A model generated the notes under the pieces. That model saw only the letters and a program-made list of their open reading frames with translations, searched no databases and was not told the DNA's origin. The position numbers were made by a program, and so were the translations under genes. From Diorhabda sublineata (Eukaryota; Arthropoda; Insecta; Coleoptera; Chrysomelidae), in contig NC_079476.1 in assembly GCF_026230105.1 (NCBI RefSeq), positions 39,980,559-40,044,558 of the forward strand: a DNA stretch of 64,000 nt. The letters are read 5' to 3'. This document shows, piece by piece, positions 48,382 to 61,130 of this stretch; the stretch's first letter is position 1; each line of letters begins with the position of its first letter.

Positions 48382-48675
48382 TGTTACGAACTCCTCTACG
48401 ACATGGACCGCGAAGCTGGTCCTTTTCGGTTATGATAAAAGTCTAAAATTCGGCGAAAGCGGCAATCTACCATTTTTGTGTGTCAGATAAAGACTGCACA
48501 CTAGTTCGAGACTTGTCTCGATACGTTTCGATTCCTTTTTTTTCCAAAATAGGTTCAGCCTAGTCACAGCGTCGATGATTTTTTCCTTGTAAATATAAAC
48601 ATATGTTTAAACAATTACGTCGATTAGCAATAAGGAATTTTTAATATTCATTGGTTTTGTTTGGTTACGTCACTG
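48382..48675 (+). mobile_element. Possible solo LTR, gypsy-like
   Basis: The sequence opens with tgttacgaactcctctacga, the TGTTACGA start common to gypsy LTRs. It has a balanced, CpG-containing body (ggaccgcgaagctggtcc is a hairpin), a ggttcagcc initiator-like site and a gcaataagga polyadenylation-like site. It approaches ggttacgtca near the right side. No matching second copy, target duplication or exact CA end was established. It may equally be another repeat. Confidence 0.3.
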
Positions 48676-51600
48676 TTGGATATAAAATATCTTTGAGTAA
48701 ACAGCGTGTCTGGAAATCGTTATATTACGTTTGGAAAGCTATGTAGTAGTAAGCTATTTCTCCAGAATATTGCCAAAGGATAAAATAGGGTCATCAAGGT
48801 CTGAAATCTTGTTTATCCAGGAGATCCCTCTAAGGTATATACTAAAGTGCTTCGTATTGGAGTTACATGAAACTTTAAGATATATTTAAATGCGTTTTCG
48901 CAAGATTAAGAGATCTAGGATGTTGGGTTGCTTTATTCAAATTTTAGGTGGTTCGTACGTGTATCTCCGAGAATTTTTTCATAACATTTCATTATATAAT
49001 TTGGTTTATTTTCAATTCTATCCACTTAATCCAACAATTTTTTCAAACCATCCATAAAATTTTGTTTCTATTTACCATCATCTCTTCATTTTTCTGGAAT
49101 TGCTTTCCACCAAGTCATTTTAATATGACGATTGTCAAAATTGTGTATTCTACAATAAATAAAAAGAATTTTTTCGAAGTTTGTTGACTAAAGGCAAAAG
49201 CTAAACTGCCTCTTCATTTCCACACGTGTCGTAGACTATATTTTTTCTACATATACTTTGTTTATGTGTGTACAAAACAAGTTTTACATTAATTCATTTT
49301 CATATTTTACCATATTTCATATTGTGGTAGATCCTGTCACTCCCTCTTGATGTGAAACTTATTGACTACAGCATTGTTGTATTTTGGTTGTGGTGATGCT
49401 CTGAAGGATGAATCGATTCTACTACACTTTTTGATATTTTTAATTGTTCGCCATAGAGATATCAATATATCAGCTACAGTATTGGATTTCCAGTCCTCAT
49501 AGGGCTTAAAATCTAGTCTTGTATTATCAAAAATTGTCATAGAAAACCTGTGGAATCAAAAATTCCGGATTCAGAAATAGCAATTCACTATATGTTTAAT
49601 CACAGTATCAAATTCATCCATTTCCATGGGTTGTTTAATATATTTGTCATTTGGGTAATTGGAAAAAAATCTTCCATGTCATTAATTTTAACATTTTTGT
49701 CTTGATGTGCTAGATAACATCGGAAGCTTTTTGCACGATACCTGGAGGTGTATTTTTCAAAAAAAATGAGCTGATTTAGTGAAAAAAAAAAAACAAAAAT
49801 TAATTTATTTTCTTTTATAAGTCGACAGCAATGTAACAATTCATGATTGACTTGGGTTATCAAAGAAACAATGAGAATTTATTCGTTTTGAACGTATGGA
49901 AACCATAAGAAAGTTGAATATTCTATACCATGCGTAGAACAACAGGATAATGAAATTATTAAAAACGATATAATATAAATTCGTATGTTTGTGTGAGGCA
50001 TTACAGATTCGTCATATTTTAGTTGTTTCTGTTTTTAAGAAACGCACTAAATTTAAATAAAAAAAGTTAATTAGATTTACTTGTACAGTAAAGTAATTAT
50101 TTTGTTATAAAAACAATTAATTGTATGAATTATTAGTTAATTATTCAATTAACAAACATAATTAGTATTCACATAATGTTATAAATAAATATAGGAAACG
50201 TAGCTAAGCAAATTGATTTTGTTATTTCATTATAAATTGAATTGCACACTCGCAATCTACGCAAGATATGTTATAAATGAAATACGAGAGAATCTGAAGT
50301 CTATCTGTCCAAGGCAGCAATTAATGTTAGTAAATCGATAGGAGTAATTTGAAAATAAGGAAATGAAAATGTATATTCACAAAATTCTACTAAAAAACAA
50401 ACAATACAAATCCAAGTAATTGATGAATTTTTCTTTTGAAAAAACGAGTTTCACAAATCTCCACGTCTCCAAACTAAACTACAAAGCTCGGTTATTTTTA
50501 TGTACACACTATATATAAACTACTGTTCAAAATAAACTTACCAAAAATCATAATTCATCATAATTTTTTTTCTTTTTCAAGCATTGTTAGTTACTTTTTT
50601 ATGTTTTTGAAAACATAATCAAAGCAGGAAAAGGACTACAAGATAAATCGATGAGCGTTTTCTTTGATAAAAGATCTTCAGAAATAGAAATTACACTGTA
50701 AGGGATCTAAGTCATCAATTTAAAACAGTTGGAACCGTCTATTTCTATCCTAACCTTAAGTAGAAGACTTCAAGATGATTGATTGTATCGAAACTTCCTG
50801 CAGATCACTGATCTCGCAGTTTCTCTTTACCTAAGTCATCATACCCAGTAGACTGGCGATGACTAGAAAAAAATGAGTGGATTCAATCTCCAAATGGTCG
50901 AACAGATCGAGGTAGAGTATGACGCAAACTTGCAGAAAGAGTTTCTGATTGTAATATCTCTCTGAAGCATCCATTCAGTGGGAAGTTATTTTTTAGGAAA
51001 AAAATGTTTTGAGATACACACATAACTGGTTCATATATTCCTCCTCTTTAGAAGTGACACTTGAAGGTTAAAAATCTCTGCGGATCAGATCTGGTGAAAA
51101 CTATGGGTGATCAATCTACTCGAAGTACATTTCTCGGATTTTGACCATGTCGTAGTGTTAGAAGATGCTTTACAATTTTTATTTTTAGAAAAATCTTGAC
51201 GACGACTGACTTATAGGATCGTCAAACTAAAAATAAGTGTCCAAAATGTATTAAATTTTAGTGAGAATCTGTCAACGCATACGCAAATATATTTCCCAAT
51301 TTATATCAATAAGTGCCAACATTTTTGGATGGAAAACTGTTGGAAAGTCGAAAAGTATCATCCACCCTAATTTAATGCATCATCTTGGGAAGATCAATCA
51401 ATCATTTTGTATCTATATAAAAAGCCCATAGCGTGTTGAAATGTAAAAATTATCCTCAAACAATCAACGAAAACTTACGAAGTAAGTATGGTTTAACGGT
51501 AAATTTCATAAATACGAAATTAATTCGAAGACAACTCGCTCACTTCTTTCAACAACGTCATATCTCAAAAATCGGCAATTTCGAGTTATGACTATTTTCT

Positions 51601-53685
51601 GGTTGTACTGAAAGAGTATTCTTGGGAACGTGTTATTTAATTTAATTGAGTACTACGATCAATTCTTTTGAAGTAAACCTCGTATAGATGCCTAGTATTT
51701 GCTTCAACTGCGCGATAAACTTCAAACATTCAAAAAGTAAGTAATGTATTCTATAAACTCGCCCACATACAAAATAGTATTATAAACAATAATTAATCTT
51801 TACACATAACTAGAAGAAAATAGTTAATTTGTTAACGTAACAAATTCCAGATATTATAAACTTTATATTGATACCTACACGAACATAATTCTTGATTTAA
51901 ATAGGTTAGCGAAGACGGGTAGCATGTTTACCTGTCATTTAAATATATATTCTCGATTATACTATTCGTTTTATCACCATTTCTATTTTCATTATAATTA
52001 CAAAAATTCCTTTTGATTTGTGTCCATAATTTTATTTCACTATTTACTTATCCATCTCTTTAACAGTCTATTATGCCCTTATTGAGTCACTGTACTGCTA
52101 AAACATTAAAAATCTTGACTCTTCTTTCCTTATTCAAGTTGAATCCGTTGGCTCAATTCGTAAGCACGCTTCTTCACGTTCAGAATTAGTTAACGGCTCA
52201 ATATTTGACAATGCAAAAAATGCACAATCACTTGCAAATCGATATCAACCTTTTTCCGCATTCCCCAATAATTTGAGGGCAAATTTACTGGGAATCTCGA
52301 GTTTGGATATCAAATTAAGTTGTTGTGAATACAGTAATTTAATTAAAATTCATTGTTTTTCTTTTGTGAAGTCTTCTATGATGATTCTTTTTAGGGACTT
52401 GTTTAAAAGCATAAACAATCATCTAACGCAAGCCTCCAGATGTGATTTTTCGCGACAAGACAAATATGAAACTTATATTTTGAAATATATGTGGAAGAAG
52501 GTTTTAATAGCCAGAAAGAAATTCATCAAAGGAAACATGATACAGTAAGGGAAAACTGAAGGTTTTTCGGGAAAGATTGATGGTGCTTTCATACAAACTT
52601 ATGTTAAAATATCAAGTTTTTTGAGGTGGTTTATGGGAGCTGGCTTGTGGAATCCAACTTCCTCATTCTTCATTACAAAAAATTGCTCTAAGCGACGAGA
52701 AAACAAGAAGTTATTCGCCCTAAAACAAATGTTTGAATTGTCCCACTTATTTTTAAAATTTGACGTGCTTTTATTGAAAACATTTCTTTGTATTCCTTCA
52801 AAAGGTTCTCCAAAACCTCTACTTCATTGCAAACTGTAATTTGACCATTTTTGTCGTTACAACTTTCTTGAACAATACTTTGGAGCAAATATCAGAAAAA
52901 AATGTGTAGGTTTAACTGTGGCCTGTAATATAGAGCAATTTTGGTTTGAACTAGAGTTGAAACCATAGTTTAAACTTTAGTTTAATCTTCAGTTTTACCT
53001 TAGGCTGTAAAATCAGCCCTTATTCAATTTCTAAGTGGTTACTGGCTTCGCAAAAACAGACGTCAATGTTTACAGTGGTGCCACAGGCATAGTTCTTTAC
53101 TTTTAAATGATTATAGTTTCTACAAATAATTTTGTTTGACCATTATTCTTTTTCATCTTAGACATCTATAAAAACACCTACGATTTGTCGATAAATTATT
53201 TTAATTAAAAGAATAAATTAACATTTCCGGCTCTATCTAATCAAAGATCGAAAATACCATTTCATTCAAATGTTAATATACAAACTAATAAATCGTAATG
53301 AAATATATGTAAAACGCGAACATCAAAATTCACAAAATCAATTTGCCTTCATCGAGTTAATGAAACGTGATAAAATCCCAGCTAACTGTAGCGGAATGAG
53401 GGTCGCTCTGCTCTACACTTTTGCGTTCTGAATCTACCCTGCCTTGTGTTCTGTGATTACACCGATCAGACCAGTTCGTTCCGGAAAAATCAAATTTCAA
53501 AGCTCCCTTACCGATTAATTGCCCGGCTTGAGACACATTATTACATGTGTTTTGTGAAATAAGCTCGGCAACGTTGCCAGATATTCTACGCGGATGTAAA
53601 TTCACAGACGGAATATCAACATTTCAACGTATGCCGTTTATCAAATTTGCGTAAATTGCAACAATTGTTGATGACATCTGCAATT
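48676..53685. other. Longest anonymous stretch (about 5 kb)
   Basis: No transposon protein or tandem repeat was recognised. Open frames at 52273-52548 (plus, 91 codons) and 52688-52888 (minus, 66 codons, coiled-coil-like with VEVLENLLKEYKEMFSI) have no family. 49800-50600 is extremely AT-rich. A hairpin-rich patch occurs at 52928-53030. Confidence 0.4.
52928..53030. repeat. Hairpin-rich short repeat, possible MITE remnant
   Basis: The segment contains gtttgaactagagttgaaac, catagtttaaactttagttt and an enclosing ggcctgtaa versus ttaggctgtaaa. gttgaaac/gtttaaac-type inverted words recur within about 60 bp. The pattern is like small hairpin MITEs in arthropods. The ends are not defined. Confidence 0.25.
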
Positions 53686-53689
53686 TAAT

Positions 53690-53850
53690 TAAAAAACCTT
53701 CCAATTACGCTTCTAGGGCTTCTGTTATCTTTTCGTTGGAGGAAAATCGTTCTCCATGCATGAATTTTATGAGATATTAAAACAGCCAGAAGATGAAGGA
53801 AGCTAAACCTGGTGAGTATGGAAGTTGCAGCAGTTTGTATTTTAATTAAT
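53690..53850 (-). pseudogene. Mariner transposase C-terminal fragment
   Basis: The minus strand reads YKLLQLPYSPGLASFIFWLF, then YLIKFMHGERFSSNEKITEA and LEA. This is the third catalytic block and downstream region of mariner (PYSPDLAPSDxxLFxxLKxxLxGxRFSSNEEVxxA). The catalytic Asp is Ile here and SPD is SPG. Two stops interrupt it. No other part of the element is readable nearby. Confidence 0.65.
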
Positions 53851-54835
53851 CGACTTTCTGAGCTGTGCACGAGGATCCGATAACGATATTTTTCATTGTG
53901 TCTTTTTTCCATGCGTTAGTTACTCCATTAAATAGACGCATTTGAAAAAAAGAAAAAGTAATTCGACCCCGATACGCTAAGAAATAATTTGGAGAATTTC
54001 AAAAAGTTGAGGATGGATAGAAAAAGAATTCTATGAATTGCAAAATTTTAACAAGAAGAAGGAAAAAAATATTTTATTTATACAAAAAATAGGCTCAATG
54101 AAAGCCATATTGTCTTAAAGATAACAAAATAAGAAGTCCTCGTGAAACATTAATGGAAAATATCTTGAGAAATGTAGCCGCAGGTAAATTATTTTGTATA
54201 TTGGAACCACAGAGATTTATTGATGGTAGTCTTCTGGTAATTTAATCAAAATGGATCAAACTTGGTCTATGATCAGAGGAAGTTACTCTAGAAGACAAGA
54301 AAGAAATCTTGTTTGTATATAGTGATGAAAGTGGAATTTGAAGGAATATCATGATTATCATCAAATAATTGGAAAAACACAAGCCATTAACTTTACATTA
54401 TTGACACGTTTGAAAAAAGAAAAGTACGAAAAACGGCCCGATGTGAAGGAAAAACACCTTCAAATTTGACCTCCCAGCACACTAGTAGAATAAAATATAA
54501 TGTGGCGTACAACCAGTGGGCGTAGATACTATTGGAAAATTACCTGCAAAGATAGGTCAGTACTGGGTCTATCTAATGTTAAAGGATAAACAAAACATTG
54601 TTTCAGCGGATATTCTGGAAATAAAGCAACACTGAGGGTGAAAATCCAACAAGAATTTCAGAAAACATTTTGGATCAAGCCCCTGGTCTGCATGTAGATA
54701 TTACAGCTTCAAATGAAATCAACATTAGACAAGAAGTTCAAGAGAATATTTTAAATAACTCTGTCTTCATTAATGTTCATAAATCTGAAAATACTATTAA
54801 ATTAAAATAATTATTAGTTTAAAAAATATCAGTTT
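53851..54835. other. AT-rich region, nothing recognised
   Basis: 54270-54780 is less AT-rich and may be a coding relic, but no motif could be named. Confidence 0.35.
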
Positions 54836-55105
54836 TTACAGTAATTAATAAATTATTCTTTGAAAATTTTTGCATAACCTCTTTTCATAATTGATATTTG
54901 AAGGTTATGAAAAATATGACGTTTCCTAATGTCAAGGAATGACTTAGAGTGTCACATTTGATAGCGGAATTGGATAAAAAACATTTGGACATCACTTTGA
55001 CAGTGGAACTACTTTCAGAAGTTAGATTTTGAATCTTCTAGACCTTATATAACCGGCGAATAAAGATAAATTAACATTCAGTACATGGAGGTTATAAATA
55101 AATAT
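54836..55105 (+). repeat. Dispersed ~265-bp repeat, copy 1
   Basis: This matches 61131-61386 in direct orientation. Shared blocks are ttaataaattattctttgaa, gaaggttatgaaaaat, gacgtttcctaatgtcaa, gacagtggaactacttt, gattcttctagaccttatat-like, taaattaacattcagta and atggaggttat. The 3' part has a TATA-like accttatata, a tcagt initiator-like word and aataaa, so an LTR or promoter-bearing repeat is possible. The two copies differ by scattered substitutions and short indels. Confidence 0.75.
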
Positions 55106-56239
55106 ATTGAATAAGAGAATCTCCTTGTAAAACATGTCCCAAAATGCCAAACATATACGGTAGATAAAGAGGAATGCCGATTTGACAGCTTTGCGTGTAG
55201 CGTACATCAAATCATAACTGCTGCAAGAAAAAAAATTGGACAGCTTTTTTAATTGATGATGAACGATCGGCCTTACACAAAGGACCATAATTTGTTGTCA
55301 ATTTCTGGATATGCTGACGTTTATAATTGTAATGCGGTCGTTTTGATCTAACTCACTCAATTTTTTATAATCGAATCTCCAACCACTTATTTCCATTTTT
55401 TTGTACAAGTTGAATCATTTCGATGGATTGGTGGTCTTCAAAAATGATCGATTACTTTCGAGAGATTTACATTTCAGTGACTCCGAGAAATGCTAACAGT
55501 ACTTGGTATGTACATTCATTTCATCTAATGTATTCCTTTAAGTTACGTAAACAATTTTTATAGAGGAATTTAGGAATGTTCACAACCATTATATTGAGAA
55601 TATTTTCAATTGTTACAAAGTAAAATATCAATAACAATAAATTGTTGATAGTACCGAGGAATACAATATTTGATTTGAATAACGCGCGACGTCGAAATTC
55701 GCTAAAAATTATAATCTGGCGTCGATCCAACAGCCGTCAACATGTTGTTTGGACACAATTAATACTGTTGTATGGTTTATTAGTATTTAACAAAACAGTT
55801 CTGTGATTATAACATCGTTTGATGCAATTAGAACAATATATTTAATTTGCTATAAAGATCATTACATTTAGTATATTACAAATATCATACTTTGACACTT
55901 ACACATGTTAAATATTCATTACTACATCGTGTTGATGTATTTTTTAGAAAAAATAAAACTCATGTTACATTGTTGGCTCTTATAATCAATAAAAATACTT
56001 ATCGAATTGTCTGGACGATGAAATTTGGGATTGGGAAGCGTGGAATAACAGTTAACAAAAAATATCTTATCTATTAAACTATTGATGATAGGATCATATA
56101 ATTTTGAATGTAGTCTCTGTGAGGGAAGGCATGGTAGGAGAAATTAAATCGACTGAAGCGTTCGCAGTGGTCACTTGGAGCATTACGGGAGGCTATTATA
56201 ACTATTATAAACAAAAAAGTTGTTGTTTGTTTTAATTAT
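55106..56239. other. AT-rich region, nothing recognised
   Basis: Short frames on both strands show no motif. Confidence 0.35.
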
Positions 56240-57265
56240 AACTAGCTTTTACCCGCGGCTTCGCACGCAACGAATCCATTAAATAAGTATCAGAAATCAT
56301 TATAATAGAAAAGAACGAACTCTGTAGCTATATTAGATCTTTGAATGTAGAAAAATTGGCAAAAACCTACAAAAATCCATAACTCCACATCGAATGTCCG
56401 CGCCTAGCTCCTCTCCAACTCAACCGATTTGAGTGTTTAAAAACTCATAAGAAATAAGGTGTTTTAGCGAGTGTTCATAAATCAAAACGAACTCTGTAGC
56501 TATATTAGAACTTGAGATATTCATCTTTGAATGTAGAAAAATTGGCAAAAACCTACAAAAATCCATAACTCCACATCGAATGTCCGCGCCTAGCTCCTCT
56601 CCAACTCAACCGATTTGAGTGTTTAAAAACTCGAAAGAAAGAAAGTGTTTCAACGAGTGTTCTTAAACCAAAACGAATTCTGTAGCTATATTAGAACTTG
56701 AGATATTAATCTTTGAATGTAGAAAAATTGGCAAAAACTTACAAAAATCCATAACTCCACATTGAATGTCCGCGCCTAGCTCCTCTCCAACTCAACCGAT
56801 TTAAGTGTTCAAAAACTCGAAAGAAAGAAAGTGTTTCAACGAGTGTTCTTAAATCAAAACGAATTCTGTAGCTATATTAGAACTTGAGATATTAATCTTT
56901 GAATGTAGAAAAATTGGCAAAAACTTACAAAAATCCATAACTCCACATTGAATGTCCGCGCCTAGCTCCTCTCCAACTCAACCGATTCAACTGTTCAAAA
57001 ATTCAAAAGAAAGAAAGTATTTCAACGAGTGTTCTTAAATCAAAACGAACTCTGTAGCTATATTAGAACCTGAGATATTCATCTTTGAATGTAGAAAAAT
57101 TGGCAAAAACCTACAAAAATCCATAACTCCACATTGAATGTCCGCGCCTAGCTCCTCTCCAACTCAACCGATTTAAGTGTTCAAAAACTCGAAAGAAAGA
57201 AAGTATTTCAACGAGTGTTCTTAAATCAAAACGAAGTCTCTATCTTGAACAGAACTTGAGATATT
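56240..57265. repeat. Tandem 186-bp repeat array, about five units
   Basis: The landmark ttgaatgtagaaaaattggc occurs at 56341, 56527, 56713, 56899 and 57085, exactly 186 bp apart each time. Each unit has aaaatccataactccacat, tgtccgcgcctagctcctct, ccaactcaaccgatt and gaactctgtagctatattag. The first unit lacks about 16 bp (acttgagatattcat) but is preceded by one compensating stretch. A partial sixth unit ends near 57265. The left flank starts with actagcttttacccgcggct then tcgcacgc, a phrase found at the edge of many arthropod interspersed repeats, so the array probably arose inside such an element. No coding frame. Confidence 0.93.
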
Positions 57266-59439
57266 GAGGATACAACGTGTGTATGTGAAAAATTCCCAAA
57301 AGTAATGTACAGGGGGAAATCTCATTTGAGTATAACTTGAAAATTAGATGAAATCCGATGGTTGATGGCTGATCTGTGCATAAATACCTTTCATTGAAAA
57401 AAAAAATCAAGCAAATGCTTAATAATTATCAAATATTGCATAAAATTCAACATTTGTTCCACTGCATTGACGATATTTTGCATATTTGATGTGTTTTGGT
57501 AAATTTACAGCATCCAATTATTTCTAATCAAAAAGATCCTGAAAGTGAGGGATGAAAAATATTTTATTACTCATGAAAATTGTTCATTAAGTACTTTAAG
57601 AATACAAACGAAAATTTGTAAGAAATTGTAAATTTATTGTATTCTTTTAATAAAATTAATTATTATACTTTTTGTAATAAAAAGTTATATTCTTTTAAAC
57701 TTGTTTATAACTAACAAATTAGTAACGAATAATAAAATTCTTTTAAATAGACATTATTGTAACATACAATAACACTTTTTACTCACTTAATAAATATTGC
57801 TTTTTCAATAACTAATTATACAAATACCGTCTTGACTTTTAACTAATTAGCTTAGTTGTAGACTCACGACAATTTTGACTTTTACGCCATTATACATCAT
57901 AGAAAATAAATTATTATCGAATAACGCGAGACTTTATTAAAAAGCTGTCAAAGCTTCGTCGATGTTCCTCAACTTCTCTCACCAGCAAGGACAAGATTTT
58001 CACCCTTGGTCATAGTTTCTGGTTGAAATTTTATTTGATGGCTGATGGACTGAAATCCTGTTTTTATAATAATATCCATGTCTTTGGTTTAATTAAATAT
58101 AATAGAAAAATTAACTAATTAAACAAATATTTACTTATTCCATTGAAAAAACAGTTTAAAGCAACTTAACCTCATATACGTTTACTGCATTCTGTTTAAT
58201 ATCATATCATTATACTTATTTGTGTTTTTGGCTTGTTCAAGATTTGTTATAAAATGGTAGTAAATATTAAATTGTCACATTTTTCCCTTTACTATTGAAA
58301 AACGTAATAAAACATGCTCTGACAGCCTCCCGTAGTTCATATTTACTGTGGTAAAGTCACCGCTGGATGAAGTTTTGCTTCAGTCTCCGAAGACGATAAC
58401 TTGGTTACCGAAACGCAGACAGTGCAATTGTGAGCGTTATCTTGGTGGTACTGTGAACACTGTGTTCGGTTTGAATATCACCAAATCTTCCACTACAATT
58501 CACACGTGTAGCGAGTTATATTTTTTCTTTTATTGATTTTATTCTATCATCGTAATCGTAGTTAGACTAGCACCTACTTAAATCTCGCGAAAGCTTTTCA
58601 TCTATTCCTACAACTCCAGCTTTGTCGAGAGAGAGATTTTGATAATGCTAGGTTTAGAATAAATATACACCTAGATCATTGTGCATATATACAAGGAACG
58701 TTTTATGAATTGTATTTAAACATTTGTTTAGATTTTTAAAAATAATTTATCAAGATATTGCTAATTCGGCATGAGCTAAACATTGATGGTAATACGGTAC
58801 AGATGCTAAACAGAAAGAAAATATAAGAAAATTGAACTTTTTGTGATCGCTACGAATTTCATGTAGATAATTCTCTTTAAACCATAGCAAATTTCTTGAA
58901 CTTCTCTCGACTACATCATTTTCGTCTTCACCAGACTTTTTTCTAGGTTCATTTCCTGCTGTCTATTTATTTTCCTTTCCTTCTAATACTAATTTTAATA
59001 GTTATGATCTTCTATAATCGTTTAGAGTGTCTTTACTATTGTTGTTTTGGGGTAACTGAGTTATCTAATGCCTTTTTGGTAAAAGTATATCGATAAATAG
59101 ATTATATTGATGGTCACCGCTTTCTCTAATATCTTCAGAATCGTAATGAACCAGATTGACATCAGTTTCTTTTGAATAACTCAAATCATTTCACCTCATC
59201 AACATTTTAACAATCTGGACTCGGTTCGAAGCATTCGGAAACCGTTTGGTAATGGATTGTAGTAATCGAAGATATATCTATTGGTGGATTCAAAGTATAT
59301 AAAAAATCGTTTTATTTCTTGTTGAAAGCTCAATTTAAATAAATAGAAGTTTCACTGGAACTAAAATGAATTGAATAGAACACAATTTGTTTAAAATCAG
59401 TATCTGATGAAAGAAATTTAAAATTCTGGCAACACTGTA
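57266..59439. other. AT-rich region with one dispersed-repeat signature
   Basis: At about 58377-58430, ttcagtctccgaagacgata followed by acttggttaccgaaacgc resembles a phrase widely dispersed in insect genomes. A 62-codon plus-strand frame covers it without known function. No gene recognised. Confidence 0.4.
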
Positions 59440-59800
59440 ATATGACCAGTTGTACGTTTGGTGTATCAAAGGCGACCTCAGCTTGTTTCGCCCCTTTTAA
59501 AAGCCCGTTTCTTCCGCTTGGCCTACCTCCGCAGGCACCCCGCTTAATGAGATTATTATATGAAAGGGTTAGGCAACAAAATGGCGACTTTATCCCTTTT
59601 ATTAATTCGTACAAATTAAAACACAGACACCATGATATTAATCTCGAATTCCCTCCAATAAACTCCTCCATTGGCCGGGAGCGAATCGAGACAGCGCTTT
59701 TTCGTCTCTTGTTGATTTTATTTTTCGTTTACACCAGATTTTATTTAGATAACGATTCGAAAAAAGGGTTTTTTTTTGATGGAACCAGCGTTTCTTTTGG
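59440..59800. other. Compositionally distinct, non-repetitive island
   Basis: Compared with its surroundings this stretch has balanced base composition, few homopolymer runs and long open frames on both strands (plus 59442-59816, minus 59330-59671). Neither translation shows a domain. Words include ccaatgg, attaattcgtacaaattaaa (homeodomain-like AT core), taatgagattattat and cccgcttaat. A conserved non-coding element or enhancer, a 5' exon or an unknown transposon piece are all possible. I cannot choose from sequence alone. Confidence 0.3.
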
Positions 59801-59954
59801 TTGTTTTCAAAAATAATACGCAATTTGTTGGGCGTATCCAATTTAGGACCGTGGGAAATCTATTTGGTAATAAGGTGTTGACAGATTATTGAATATTTAC
59901 TATAAAGATAGTTCTTTAACAAGAGTGATGAATTTATACTTATAGGTTATGTTA

Positions 59955-60450
59955 AAGAGACAGAATTTGTTTCAACAATCGCACGTGTTGATCGGACCAA
60001 AGAAATGTTGAAGATATTCAATTGCGATGATTCAAAAGATGTCTATAAGATCGTGACAAGCGACGAATCATGGATCTGTAGATATGAACTCGAACCTGAA
60101 CAACAATCGATTGTATGAGTCTTTGAAGACGAGCCAAATCCAACAAAAGTTATTCGGATTTCGAAGTAAACATCTACCACCTTTCTATTAGAGCAACTAA
60201 GAGAAACCAGCGTTTGTTTGCTAGAAGTGTTCGAAAAAATCAAGGAAACCAATCTCAGAAGATGAATCTTCACCACAAAAATGCGAGCTGTTACACATCA
60301 GTTCAAACAAAAACAGTCAAAACATCGAATGCATAGATTAAAAGTGAATTAAAACGTTTGATGACTCTCTGACTCTGATCTCAATCGGAATGGAAAGAAT
60401 CTGGAAATTATTTTTCATCTTATTATGTCTAAATTCGTTATTTTCCAAAT
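59955..60450 (+). pseudogene. Mariner transposase relic
   Basis: The plus strand reads ARVDRTKEMLKIFNCDDSKD, then VYKIVTSDESWICRYELEPE. DESW holds the first catalytic Asp, intact. QQSIV, a stop, then VFEDEPNPTKVIRISK follows. After a deletion it reads EKIKETNLRR. The second catalytic block (normally HHDNASSHT) survives only as a frame-shifted CELLHISSNKNSQNIE. The remaining C-terminus is unreadable. The motif style (DESWIYxYxPExxQQS) marks another mariner subfamily than the 25.8-kb copy. It is close to the one at 41 kb. Confidence 0.85.
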
Positions 60451-61130
60451 TGGTTTGTTCCACCGGTCGACGAAATTATGAAAGTAATGTTTGAAATATG
60501 AAAAAATAAAATTTGTTAGATTACCGGAAGCTGGTAAAAAGATTTCTTGACCGGCAATACTCCTAATTGACTTAATTGACAGATCAACCAACCAATAAAC
60601 AATCGAAATACTATTTTGTGTGTTTGTGGGTTATAAAATATAAAAATGTATCAAATAACAAAGTTAAAAGACTTATGTAATCTACCTGACAACTTAAATA
60701 TAATTAAAAAAGCACTAGACCCATCGAATTTGTACGGATCTGTCAGAGCTTCTTTGGCTATGAACGATTAGACCATTAAAATTCGACCAGTTTTCTACAA
60801 TTCATCAAAGTGGTTTTGTTATGTAACCAATCGATTGGTATGCCGTCGGCAAGGCCAAAAAACCGTTCCACTTTATTACTAAAGCGAAATCTAAACATCG
60901 GCTACTGGTATTAACTAACAAAACGGAGAACCGAAACTTATGGTAAATAATACGATCAGTCAGCTATAAGATTGATAAAGTTTTAGTTCATTATCAAAAT
61001 AATTAAGTAAATAATTCACTAATAACTTTCTTTTATTACAGTTTCTCGTTACAACTAATTAATAACCAGTAATCTCAATTAGTTTCAGATTATTATGAAC
61101 TAGGGTTCAAATATGACTTTTTCATCTGAA
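60451..61130. other. AT-rich region, nothing recognised
   Basis: No feature supported. Confidence 0.35.

Noticed and set aside
59442..59816. 124-codon plus-strand frame as a protein gene
   Set aside because: No recognisable domain, and the opposite strand is equally open. Kept as a compositional island instead.
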